Below, one piece after another: positions 1 through 9,500 of a DNA stretch of 64,000 bases (the first letter of the stretch is position 1; each line of letters begins with the position of its first letter). Source of the stretch: an uncultured Collinsella sp. GTDB lineage: Bacteria; Actinomycetota; Coriobacteriia; Coriobacteriales; Coriobacteriaceae. The stretch is from positions 35,697-99,696 of the forward strand of contig CABUTO010000003.1 in NCBI GenBank assembly GCA_902494535.1, given 5' to 3'. Under the pieces are notes generated by a model. That model was not told where the DNA came from. It saw only the letters and a program-made list of their open reading frames with translations, and made no database searches. The translations under genes and the position numbers were made by a program.

Positions 1-1479
1 GCTAAAGCTGTACTGCGTCTTGGCCACGCACACCGGCAGGTTGCCAAAGCCGTTCTCGCGCAGCTCGGCGAGCTGGCGCTTGGCAGCCGGCGTAAAGTCG
101 ACGCCGTCGGCGCGGTAGACCTTGGTGGCAACAGCCTCGAGGGCATCAGCGACATCAGCGCCGTCCTCATAGGCAAACTTGAGCTCGCTCGGCTGCTCAA
201 TCAGACGCATGACCTCATCGGCCAGGTCGAGCGCGCCCTCGCCGCCCTTGGCCCAGACCTCGGAAAGCTTAACGTTGACGCCGAGCTTCTGGCACTCGGA
301 CTCGATGAGCGCAAGCTCGGCCTCGGTGTCCGTCGGGAATCGGTTGATGGCGACCACGCAGGGCAGACCATAAACGTTCTGGATGTTGTCGACGTGACGC
401 AGCAGGTTGGGCATGCCAGCCTTGAGCGCCTCGAGGTTCTCCTCGTTGAGGTCGGCCTTGGCGACGCCACCGTTGTACTTCAGCGCACGAGCGGTCGCGA
501 CGATCACGACGGCGCTGGGGCGAACGCCCGTCATGCGGCACTTGATGTCGAGGAATTTCTCGGCGCCCAAATCGGCACCAAAGCCGGCCTCGGTAATGGC
601 GACATCGCCAAAGCGCATCGCCATACGCGTGGCCATGATAGAGTTGCAGCCGTGGGCAATGTTGGCGAAGGGACCGCCGTGGACAAACGCGGGCGTGCCC
701 TCGAGCGTTTGCACCAGGTTGGGCTTGAGCGCGTCCTTAAGCAACGCGGCCATGGCACCCTGGGCCTTAAGGTCGCGGGCACGGACGGGCTCGCCGGCAA
801 AGCTGTAGCCGACGACGATCTCGCCCAGGCGCTCCTTGAGGTCGCTGATGCTCGTAGACAGGCACAGGATTGCCATGACCTCGGAGGCGACGGTGATATC
901 GAAGCCGTCCTCGCGCGGCACGCCCTGGGCCTTACCGCCAATGCCGTCGATAACGTGGCGCAGCTGACGGTCGTTCATATCGACGACGCGCTTCCAAGTG
1001 ATGCGCTTAACGTCAATACCGAGCTGATTGCCCTGCTGAATATGGTTGTCGAGCATGGCGGCCAGCAGGTTATTGGCAGCACCGATAGCGTGGAAGTCGC
1101 CGGTAAAGTGCAGGTTGATATCCTCCATGGGGATGACCTGAGCCCAGCCGCCGCCGGCAGCACCGCCCTTAACGCCAAAGACGGGGCCGAGCGAAGGCTC
1201 GCGCAGGGCCACGGCACTCTTGACGCCGCGACGACGCAGGCCATCGGCCAGACCGATGGTCGTGGTGGTCTTGCCCTCGCCCGCAGGCGTTGGGTTGATA
1301 GCGGTCACGAGGACGAGCTTGGCCTGGTGATCGGTCGGCTCGTTGAGCAGTGAATAGTCAACCTTAGCCTTGTCGAAGCCGTACGGAATCAGGTGCTTTA
1401 CGTCGACGCCGGCGTTCTTAGCCACCTCGGTAATGGGCAGCGGCGTGACGGAACGTGCGATTTCGATGTCAGTAGGCAT
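1..1479 (-). CDS. fhs: Formate--tetrahydrofolate ligase, C-terminus cut by window edge
   Basis: This enzyme joins formate to tetrahydrofolate using ATP, giving 10-formyl-THF in the cytoplasmic one-carbon pathway. I translated the strand by hand: 493 residues are visible from an ATG at 1479 (MPTDIEIARS...), open to base 1, against a usual family length of about 555, so roughly 60 residues lie outside the window. The N-terminal nucleotide-binding motif PTPAGEGKTTTT and the downstream REPSLGPVFGVKGGAAGGG region are characteristic of the family. An AAAGGACC-like ribosome site precedes the ATG. It stands alone here, with ruvB on the same strand upstream. Formate activation fits an anaerobe that also carries an [FeFe]-hydrogenase in this window. 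Identity is secure. Confidence 0.95.
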   Translation of the reverse strand, partial: MPTDIEIARSVTPLPITEVAKNAGVDVKHLIPYGFDKAKVDYSLLNEPTDHQAKLVLVTAINPTPAGEGKTTTTIGLADGLRRRGVKSAVALREPSLGPVFGVKGGAAGGGWAQVIPMEDINLHFTGDFHAIGAANNLLAAMLDNHIQQGNQLGIDVKRITWKRVVDMNDRQLRHVIDGIGGKAQGVPREDGFDITVASEVMAILCLSTSISDLKERLGEIVVGYSFAGEPVRARDLKAQGAMAALLKDALKPNLVQTLEGTPAFVHGGPFANIAHGCNSIMATRMAMRFGDVAITEAGFGADLGAEKFLDIKCRMTGVRPSAVVIVATARALKYNGGVAKADLNEENLEALKAGMPNLLRHVDNIQNVYGLPCVVAINRFPTDTEAELALIESECQKLGVNVKLSEVWAKGGEGALDLADEVMRLIEQPSELKFAYEDGADVADALEAVATKVYRADGVDFTPAAKRQLAELRENGFGNLPVCVAKTQYSFS

Positions 1480-1623
1480 GGGCGGTCCTTTCGTTACCGA
1501 ATGAGAAAAAGACCAATTCAGCATAGCACGGGCGCGCAATAGTAAAACGCCCATAACCGATGAACGGCGATATGTTTACCCGATGCCCAGCGATAGCCCA
1601 ACAGCCCGCCAAAACAAAGCGCC

Positions 1624-2694
1624 CTAAACGGTAGGTTCAATCCCCAGGTGCTCAAAGGTGCGAAGGGTTGCCTGACGGCCCTGCGGCGTACGAATCATCA
1701 ACCCGCATTGCAGCAAATAGGGCTCATAGACATCCTCGAGCGTGCCCGGGTCCTCGCCCACCGCGCTGGCAAGGGTCGTAAGTCCCACGGCACGACCGGA
1801 GAACGTCTTGGCGAGCGTCTCCAAAATGCGAATATCCATCCAGTCCAGACCGAGCTCGTCGATCTCGAAGAACTCGAGTGCCTGACGGCAGATATCGAGC
1901 TCAATGGGACCGTTGCCGCGCACCTGCGCATAGTCGCGCACGCGCTTGAGCAGGCGGTTGGCAAGACGTGGCGTGCCGCGCGAACGCGAGCCGATCTCGA
2001 GTGCACTGGGGTGGTCGATCGTCACGCCCAGGATAGTCGCCGAGCGCGTCACAATCTGCGCGAGCTCCTCGACCGTGTAGTAATCCAGGCGATATGAAAT
2101 GCCAAAGCGGTCGCGCAACGGGCCTGTCAACATGCCTGAGCGGGTCGTTGCCGCTACCAGCGTAAACTTGGGAATATCCAGGCGAATCGAGCGCGCCGCC
2201 GGACCCTTGCCAATCACGATATCGAGGGCAAAGTCCTCCATCGCGGGGTACAGGACCTCCTCGACCGAACGGTTGAGGCGGTGGATCTCGTCGATAAACA
2301 GCACATCACCCGGCTGCAAGTTAGTAAGGATGGCCGCCAGGTCGCCCGTGCGTGCGATGGCAGGGCCACTCGTGGTCTTGATCTGAGCGCCCAGCTCGTT
2401 GGCGATAACGGTGGCCAGCGTGGTCTTGCCCAGGCCCGGAGGACCCGAGAAAATCACGTGGTCGAGCGTCTCGCCACGGCTCTGCGCCGCTTCGATCAAC
2501 ACGCGCAGGCTCTGCTTGATGTGCTCCTGGCCGCAGTAGTCGTCCAGGCGCTGGGGGCGCAAAGTGCGGTCGACATCGAGGTCCTCGGCCGTCAGCTCCG
2601 AGCCCACCATGCGCTCGCCGTGCGCCATGGATGCCGCCGGCGAGTTGCCGGGCGTCGCCCACAGGTCCTGAGAGTCATCGGCTTCCCACATCAC
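1624..2694 (-). CDS. ruvB: Holliday junction branch migration helicase RuvB
   Basis: RuvB is the AAA+ motor that, loaded by RuvA, drives branch migration of Holliday junctions in recombination repair. The 356-residue product has Walker A GPPGLGKTT (about residues 84-92), Walker B FIDEIHRL (about 134-141), the sensor region ATTRSGML and the C-terminal winged-helix domain (AVGEDPGTLEDVYEPYLLQ). Length fits the family, with a modest N-terminal extension of about 20 residues. The start is GTG at 2694 or the adjacent ATG at 2691; the ATG shares one base with the ruvA stop (TGATG), so the two are translationally coupled. It is the last gene of ruvC-ruvA-ruvB. Confidence 0.97.
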   Translation of the reverse strand: MMWEADDSQDLWATPGNSPAASMAHGERMVGSELTAEDLDVDRTLRPQRLDDYCGQEHIKQSLRVLIEAAQSRGETLDHVIFSGPPGLGKTTLATVIANELGAQIKTTSGPAIARTGDLAAILTNLQPGDVLFIDEIHRLNRSVEEVLYPAMEDFALDIVIGKGPAARSIRLDIPKFTLVAATTRSGMLTGPLRDRFGISYRLDYYTVEELAQIVTRSATILGVTIDHPSALEIGSRSRGTPRLANRLLKRVRDYAQVRGNGPIELDICRQALEFFEIDELGLDWMDIRILETLAKTFSGRAVGLTTLASAVGEDPGTLEDVYEPYLLQCGLMIRTPQGRQATLRTFEHLGIEPTV

Positions 2695-3311
2695 GCATCC
2701 ATTCCGAGTCGCTTAAGCGCCGCGCCGAGCAGATCCTCGACACGCATATTCTGACCATCATACCCGCTCAGGGCAACATCGGTCTCCTGCGGGCTAAAGC
2801 CCATGGAAAGGAGTGCCGCACGGGCATCATCAATCGCCGAAGGAGCGGCGGCGGGAACCGGCATCGCAACCTGGCCGGGAATCACGTCGACCGGCACAAA
2901 GCCCTTATCCTTGGCAAAGGTGCTCTTGAGTTCCAGGATCAGGCGCTGAGCTGTCTTTTTGCCCACACCGGGTACCTTGGCCATGCCCTTGTCGTCCTCG
3001 GCCATCACCAGCGAATACAGCTGCCCCACGGTATAGGTGGAAAGCACGGCGAGCGCCAAGCGCGGGCCAACGCCCGAGACGGACACGAGCCGGTCGAACA
3101 TCGTGCGCTCATCCTTTGAGGAAAAACCGAAAAGTGTCATGGCGTCCTCGCGCACCTGCATACGCGTGTAGAGGCGGACCTCGCCGCCGGGCGTCGGCAA
3201 CGTGGCCGCAGTGCTGCCCGAGATGCCGAGCTCAAAGCCAACGCCCGACACATCGACGACAGCAGAACTCATCGTGGACTCGACAAGCGTTCCGTGGAGC
3301 TGGGAAATCAT
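2691..3311 (-). CDS. ruvA: Holliday junction DNA-binding protein RuvA
   Basis: RuvA binds four-way junctions as a tetramer and recruits RuvB. I place the start at the ATG at 3311 (MISQLHGTLVES...), giving 206 residues, the normal family length. A longer in-frame reading upstream would run through ruvC and has no family similarity. Visible are the OB-fold N-terminus, the helix-hairpin-helix motifs VSGVGPRLALAVLST and VPGVGKKTAQRLILELK, and the C-terminal RuvB-contact domain (DDARAALLSMGFSPQE...). The ATG overlaps the ruvC stop in TGATG, and its own stop overlaps the ruvB start. Confidence 0.96.
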   Translation of the reverse strand: MISQLHGTLVESTMSSAVVDVSGVGFELGISGSTAATLPTPGGEVRLYTRMQVREDAMTLFGFSSKDERTMFDRLVSVSGVGPRLALAVLSTYTVGQLYSLVMAEDDKGMAKVPGVGKKTAQRLILELKSTFAKDKGFVPVDVIPGQVAMPVPAAAPSAIDDARAALLSMGFSPQETDVALSGYDGQNMRVEDLLGAALKRLGMDA

Positions 3312-3832
3312 CAGTATCCGGTTCCTCTCTGTTGATAGAACTCGCCACCGGTGAGGGCGCGGGTGCGGCTGAGGTTTACGTGGCATATGGCGCAAGCCAG
3401 GGCATCGGCGGCATGGTCGGGATGCGGGTCGTGGTCGAGCTGCGTGAGCGTGCGTACCATGTAGGCGACCTGCCGCTTGTCCGCGGCGCCGGTGCCCACC
3501 ACAGCCTGTTTGATCTGCATGGGCGTGTACTCGCCAATCTCGAGCGCGCACTCCGAAAGCGCCACGAGCGCAGCACCGCGGGCATGCGCCGTGGGGATGG
3601 CCGAACGAACGTTGGCGCCAAAGTAGATGCTCTCGACAGCAGCCGTGTCGGGTCGATAACGCTCGACGACATCCTTAAGGTCATGGGCGATATGCGACAG
3701 GCGCACCGCGAGCGGACTTCCGGCACTGGTCTCGATGCAGCCGTAGGCACGGCAGCGAACCTCGCCACGCCGCTCCTCGATAATCCCCCAACCCGTATGA
3801 GCCAAACCGGGGTCGATGCCCAAGATAACCAA
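3311..3832 (-). CDS. ruvC: Crossover junction endodeoxyribonuclease RuvC
   Basis: RuvC resolves Holliday junctions by paired nicking. The product shows the RNase H-like core: ILGIDPGLAHTGWG with the first catalytic Asp, AAVESIYFGANVRSA with the catalytic Glu, and DHAADALACAICH with the last acidic residues. I choose a TTG start at 3832 because AGGGGAGG lies about five bases upstream and translation then begins directly at VILGIDPG, giving 173 residues, the usual size. A longer ATG start at 3853 would add seven residues and place the Shine-Dalgarno inside the gene. It is the first gene of ruvCAB. Confidence 0.93.
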   Translation of the reverse strand: MVILGIDPGLAHTGWGIIEERRGEVRCRAYGCIETSAGSPLAVRLSHIAHDLKDVVERYRPDTAAVESIYFGANVRSAIPTAHARGAALVALSECALEIGEYTPMQIKQAVVGTGAADKRQVAYMVRTLTQLDHDPHPDHAADALACAICHVNLSRTRALTGGEFYQQRGTGY

Positions 3833-3949
3833 GCCAACCTCCCCTCGCCACAAGCACAGCGCAAGACAAGGCCCCGCGCATCATTCACGAACGTCTGTTC
3901 TAGAATAACACAACGGGGCCAAGATGCTTAAAGCAAGATTGCTTCTGCC

Positions 3950-5935
3950 CTAGTTCTGGCTAAAGAATGGGAACTGCCTCGGATCTACTGGCGGATGCGG
4001 CATCGGCGTGCCCTGGGGCCCACCTTGCGGTCCGCCCTGGCCGCCCATCATCTTTTCGATGGCGTCCTGGACCTCGCCCTCAAACTTTTTCATACCCTCA
4101 TGCAGGCGACGCTGGCCATCCTCGGAGCGCAGCTCTTCCATCTGCTCGGGCGAAATACCCAACAGGTCACCCAGTAAGCCCATCATCTCGCCACGCATGC
4201 GTTCGCTTGTATCTTCGTCAGCAAAGCGATTCACCTCGGCGCGCGCCAGCGCATCGACCGTCATGCGTTCCTTGCCGCTCAACCCCAGGTCGGACCATGC
4301 GAGCATGTACGGCCAAGCGCGCTCGACAAACGAGCGGGCCGAGACGATCGGCGCCGTCGGCAGCATGCGGCGGGCGGCCTCGCCCTGACGCACGAGCATC
4401 AGCAGCAGCGAGCAGGCCTCGGGCTTGCCGGCAGCCATCGGAATGTCGTCGAAGGGACGGTTGCGGTCGACGTGCGCCTCGAGCGTGCCATCGACCTCGC
4501 CCGGCTCAAGCCCACCGAGCAGCTGCGCCGCGCGGTCGAGCATGTCGACCGGACCGTCAAGCGTCGAGAGCGCTTGCGCCAGCACGCGCTCCATGCAATC
4601 CTCCACCGCGTTGAGCGTCACGAGCTCCTGCGGCACCACGGCAGACGTGCGGTTGCGCACGCGCGCCACAAACTCGAGGGTCGACAGATACACATCGCCA
4701 AAGGGCGCATAATCGCCCTGGTAGCCACCGCAAAGCGCGGGCGCCGCCAGCGCGTACTCAGTTTTGGACAGCGGGCTCAACGCCATCGCGCCCAGCTCGA
4801 GCGCCGTATCCTCCAGCATAAGGCCCAGCGTGCGAGAGCGCAGGCGCTCGGCATCGCCCGCCGACACATCGCGGTCGAGCACACGCGCGGCATCCGGCGC
4901 ATCGCGCTCAACCGTGCGAATATGCAGGCGCTCGGCAATGGCGCGAACGGCGGCACAGCGAGCAGCCTCGGCCTCCTCCTGCGCCGGCGTAAAGATGCGG
5001 TTGCGTCCCAGTACCAGGCCGACCACATTGCGCGAACCCAGGGCGTCGACGGCAAGCGCCGCCAGTAGGGACGACGGCAAGTCGCCCTCGAGCGCCACCA
5101 CGGCGCGCGACGTACCGCGGGCGCGGGCGTTATCGCGAACGGCGAGCACCAGCGCCTGCCACAGCCATTCCTCGGAGCGAAACTCGGGCAGCTCGTGGTC
5201 CTCCAAGGCATCGAGCATCACACCGCGCTGGATCTCCTGAACCAGCAGGCTCTCCTCAAAACACGGCGCTTGGGCCACCGCGCGGCCGCAGTCGTCGAGT
5301 ACAAACGAGCCGCCGGTATACACCGACTCGTCGTACGCACCGACCGGCGCCATGCAGGCAAACCACACGCTGCGCTTAGATGCGATCTTGCGATAGGCTC
5401 CGCTGCGCACGGCGGCGATCGCGGCGGTCTCGCGGTCGGTCATATCAAACGCGTTGAACTGGAAATAGACAATGAGGTCGACGCCGGTCGGCAGCATCTC
5501 GAGCTCGCGGTCCAAGTCGAAGATCACCGCGATGCGCACGCCGTCCACGTCAAACACCGGCGGTGCCCAACGGGCATCGCCGTTCCCACCGCGCTGCAGG
5601 GCAATGCTCGAACGGGCCGGCACCACGCGACCGTCCTTGAGCATCATATAATCGAGCAGGGGCTGGCCCTCAAACGAAACCGCCGCGGGCACGATGCAAA
5701 TCATATCGAGTTCTTGGATACGCTCGGCGACGCCGGTCAAGCCGGCAAGCATGTCGTGCTCAAAGTCCGCAGCGCCCACCAGGCCGCCGGGCAGGGCCCC
5801 CATAAAGAGCGGAGCCGGCACGCACAGCACGCGCGCACCGCGCTCGTGGGCCAGGCGCGCCTGGTCCTCGATGCGACCGCAGATACCCTCAATATCACCT
5901 AGGCGCATATCGATCTGTGCAAGTGCGAGCTTCAT
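3950..5935 (-). CDS. NAD synthetase (NadE)-like protein lacking catalytic motifs
   Basis: The 661-residue protein follows the architecture of glutamine-dependent NAD+ synthetase: an N-terminal nitrilase-type amidase domain (MKLALAQIDMRLGDIEG, about residues 1-245) and an ATP-pyrophosphatase synthetase domain (ALVLAVRDNARA, then AALAVDALGSRNVVG, about 265-480). The active-site residues appear lost. Where the amidase Glu is expected (FPE) it reads VPA (Ala41), and where the nucleophilic Cys is expected (ICED) it reads IFDL (Phe139). The SGGxDS ATP loop is EGDLPSS (about residues 285-291). The GNKSE-type motif survives only as LSKTE. The C-terminus is an added helical region ending in a GGQGGPQGGP/Pro-rich tail. 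It is probably a pseudoenzyme or has a new role; active NadE would have to be encoded elsewhere. Family assignment is firm, loss of activity is inference. Confidence 0.8.
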   Translation of the reverse strand: MKLALAQIDMRLGDIEGICGRIEDQARLAHERGARVLCVPAPLFMGALPGGLVGAADFEHDMLAGLTGVAERIQELDMICIVPAAVSFEGQPLLDYMMLKDGRVVPARSSIALQRGGNGDARWAPPVFDVDGVRIAVIFDLDRELEMLPTGVDLIVYFQFNAFDMTDRETAAIAAVRSGAYRKIASKRSVWFACMAPVGAYDESVYTGGSFVLDDCGRAVAQAPCFEESLLVQEIQRGVMLDALEDHELPEFRSEEWLWQALVLAVRDNARARGTSRAVVALEGDLPSSLLAALAVDALGSRNVVGLVLGRNRIFTPAQEEAEAARCAAVRAIAERLHIRTVERDAPDAARVLDRDVSAGDAERLRSRTLGLMLEDTALELGAMALSPLSKTEYALAAPALCGGYQGDYAPFGDVYLSTLEFVARVRNRTSAVVPQELVTLNAVEDCMERVLAQALSTLDGPVDMLDRAAQLLGGLEPGEVDGTLEAHVDRNRPFDDIPMAAGKPEACSLLLMLVRQGEAARRMLPTAPIVSARSFVERAWPYMLAWSDLGLSGKERMTVDALARAEVNRFADEDTSERMRGEMMGLLGDLLGISPEQMEELRSEDGQRRLHEGMKKFEGEVQDAIEKMMGGQGGPQGGPQGTPMPHPPVDPRQFPFFSQN

Positions 5936-6052
5936 GGCTCAGCCCTTTCCGTCGTAAACCATCGTTGTCGTAGTAAAAGCGCCGGCCGCATGACGCAGTC
6001 GGCGCTCGCATGTGCATATGCTAGCTATGATACCCCGAGCGGGGGCGTGCTC

Positions 6053-6415
6053 CTAGAACGTCGCGGACCACAGCCCGTGCAGGTTGCAATAGGCATAGAC
6101 GGTACCGGTCTTGGAACCGCCGGCAAAAAACGTCGCGGGCTTCATGCCGGGCTGGAGGTAATGGACCTCCAGACGACCCTCGGCCTCAAGGGCGATCCAC
6201 TCGATGTAGTGCTCGGGCACCATAGGATGCTCGACCGAGCCCACGCGCGCACGGATCACGTGACCGTCGCGCTCGCTCTCAACGACCGGCACGTGCTTTT
6301 CGTGCGCCGCGTCCTCGGTGTTCGCGGTCAGCTCTGTGCAGCCGGCGGGGGTTGCAACGTCGTTGCCAAGGGCGGCAATGAGCTTGCCGTCGGGGTCCTT
6401 AAAGAATTTCGCCAT
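6053..6415 (-). CDS. Superoxide reductase / desulfoferrodoxin-like protein
   Basis: It probably reduces superoxide to peroxide at a mononuclear iron centre in the cytoplasm, a typical anaerobe defence. From the ATG at 6415 (MAKFFKDPDG...) it is 120 residues. Iron ligands of the superoxide-reductase domain are visible: His in HEKHVPVVE, two His in EHPMVPEHYIEWI, and Cys plus His in YCNLHGLW. The catalytic Lys of EKHVP is present. The N-terminal desulforedoxin-type domain, which normally binds a second iron with four Cys, keeps only one Cys (AGCTEL), so that centre must be absent. AAGGAGAACATC precedes the ATG; a longer in-frame extension upstream is not supported. Ends about 115 bp downstream of the NadE-like gene's start. 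Confidence 0.87.
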   Translation of the reverse strand: MAKFFKDPDGKLIAALGNDVATPAGCTELTANTEDAAHEKHVPVVESERDGHVIRARVGSVEHPMVPEHYIEWIALEAEGRLEVHYLQPGMKPATFFAGGSKTGTVYAYCNLHGLWSATF

Positions 6416-6566
6416 GATGTTCTCCTTTGCTGATGTGCCGATGTTCTCGATGCTTCTTATGCCCAAAGGCAAGCGAACCATCCACGGCATCGCAAATGAA
6501 CACATAACGGGCAGGGACGATGGGGCGGCGTGCGCTAACCCGCCCTGGCGGCCTCACCCGAGCGGG

Positions 6567-9500
6567 TTAGCGCCCGTCGCCGCCGAGCAGCGCCAGAACA
6601 TCTTCGCGGCTAAATAGCGCCGACGAGATGCCGTCGCCGCCGAGCACGCTGTTGACCAGGTCGCGCTTGGACTCCTGCATCTGCATGATGCGCTCCTCGA
6701 TCGTGTCCTTGGCGATGAGCTTGTACACAGTCACGGTGTGCTGCTGGCCAATACGATGCGCACGGTCGGTCGCCTGGTCCTGTGCGGCCACGTTCCACCA
6801 CGGGTCGTAGTGAATGACCACATCGGCCGCCGTCAGGTTAAGGCCCACGCCGCCCGCCTTGAGCGAGATCAGAAACACCGGCACCTCGCCCGCCTGGAAC
6901 TGCGCGACCATCTTGGCGCGACTCTCCTTAGACGAAGCGCCCGTGAGCTTAAGGAAGGCGATGTCCTCCTTGGACAGGCGCTTGCCGATGATATCGAGCA
7001 TACCCGTAAACTGGCTGAACAACAGGATGCGATGCCCGCCGTCGAGTGCACCGTGCACGAGTTCCATGCACGTATCGAGCTTGGCGCTCCCCGCCTTGTA
7101 ATCCTCGTAGTGTAGACGCGGGTCGCAGCAGATCTGGCGCAGCTTGGTGAGCTCGGCGAGTACCTTGAGCTTGTCCTTCTTAAACTCGGATGTCTCGCGA
7201 TGCTGCACCTGCTGGGCGATGCGGTCTTGGTTGGCCAGGTAGAGCTTGCGCTGCTCGCCGGTGAGCTGTGCCATGACGGTGTCTTCGATCTTCTCGGGCA
7301 GATCGGCCACCACGTCTTCCTTAACACGGCGCAGCACAAACGGCGACACGAGCGCCTGCAGGCGAGCGGCGCTATCGCCCTCGGCGTGCTCGACCGGGCT
7401 TTCGAAGCGCTTGGCAAACGACTCGCGCGTGCCAAGCAGGCCCGGCATCAAAAAGTCGAAGATGCTCCAGAGCTCGGACAGGCGGTTTTCGATGGGCGTG
7501 CCCGTCAGGGCAAAGCGCACACCGGCCGGCAGGCGCTTGGCGGCGCGCGCTACCTGCGTGAGCGGGTTTTTAATGTACTGGGCCTCGTCGAGCACAACGC
7601 GGGCAAAGTCCTGCTCGGCATACTCGTCGATATCGCGGCGCATGAGGTCATATGACGTCACGACCACGTTATGCTCGGGCACGCCGGCTATCTGCACGCG
7701 GCGCTGCGCCTTGGCACCCACGATGGCGCACACGTCGAGCGAAGGCGCAAAGCGCTCCAGCTCGGCGGTCCAGTTGTACACAAGCGACGCAGGGCACACC
7801 ACAAGCGTGGGCTTAGTGTCCCCCGCCTCCACGCGCGCCAGGATATGTGCGATCATCTGCAGCGTTTTGCCCAGGCCCATGTCGTCGGCCAAAATACCGC
7901 CGAGACCCAGGTGCTCAAGCGAGCCGAGCCACTGGTAGCCATCGACCTGGTAGCCACGTAGCGTGGCCTTGAGAGATGCCGGCACCGTAAAGTCCATCTT
8001 GCCGAGCGTATCCAGGCGCTCGACGGTGCGACGGAATGCAGCATCGCGATCGGCTTCGAGCGCGGGCGTGCGCGCAAGCATGCTGTCGACAAACAGGGTA
8101 CTCGACGCGGGAAGCGACACGCCGTCGAGCAGATCGACGGCATCGACGCCCAGGTCCTCGGCAAGACCAAACGCGGCGCGGGCACCCTCGTCCAAGCGTA
8201 CGATGTCGCCGGACGTCAGACGCGCAAACGTCTGGTGGCGCTTGTACGAGTCCAGATAGATGGCAAGATCTGCCGCCGAAAGACCGCTCGCGCCCAGTTC
8301 GACATCGAGCAGGTTGCTCTTGACGGTCGCGCGCACCGAAAGCTTGGGCGCAGGGCGCACCGAGATCTGACGCAGGCGGTCACTGAGCATGACCTCGCCC
8401 AGCTCGGACAGGGCAGACAGGCCCTCGGTCAGCAAATGGAACAGGCTCTCGTCATCACGTTCCTCAAACGCCAGACCGCCCTCGTAAAAGTCGAAATACA
8501 GGGCCGCCGTGTCCATAACGCGAAACTCTGCTATCTCGTCGCGCGGCGGCACGCCCGGGCGCTGCTCTTCGAAGGGGCTGCCCGGAGCGCCCAGGCTAAA
8601 GAGATCTGCCGACCAGTCGCCGTAGGAAACCGTAATCTTGCAGGTCACAAGCCCGTCATCGACACCGATTGCCATGGCAAAGCTCGGCTCGGGCGCCACG
8701 GTGTCGAGCACGGCGGGAGCGGTGAGGTCGGTGTATTCGCGCAGCACGGGCAGTGCCATGCGGCAGAATTCGCCCACCTGCTCGGCGGCGATATGGACCG
8801 GCGTGCGACAGGGCAGCAGACGCGACAGAAACGGTGCGGCATGCTGGGCAAACGCCGCATCGGCGCGGCGCGCGCGGTGCGTGTCGACCAGATAGGCAAC
8901 GTCGCCCGAGACAAAGCAGTACATATCGGCGGGCAGACGCAGGTCGTAGCTGCCACCGGCCGCCGGCGCGATCTTGGCGGCAAGGAGCGGCGGCTGTTTT
9001 GCCGAGGCCTCGTCCTCCCCCACCGGCGACAACTCAACCGCTACCTCGTAGGAACGATGCGTCGTCGTTCCCCGCGACCAGGCGGGCTCAAAGGAAATGG
9101 TCCGGCCACGCAGCAAGTCCAGCATGTATACGATGTCATGCTCGGACAGCGGCAGTTGACGCTCGGCGACAAAGCCGCTGCGTGCAAAATCGTACGACGC
9201 CGAACGCGAACTCGTGATGTCGCTCAGATACACAACCGTTGCCACAACAAGGTCGAGCAGACGCACCGAAACCTCGTCAAAGGCCTCGGGCGTATGGAGG
9301 AATGTGAGCTTCTTGCCGTACGAGAACGTGCCGCCGCGCACGTAGGCGGCGGCCATGCCGTCGATGTCCTTGACCACGTAGGACACCGAGCCGCATCGGA
9401 TGCGAAGCTCGAGCGCCCAGCTAAAGCGGTCGGCGAACAGCGGATTGTAGTACGGCACCAGCGAGGGCTCCAACACCGCCTTGGGGGCATCGGGGTCGAC

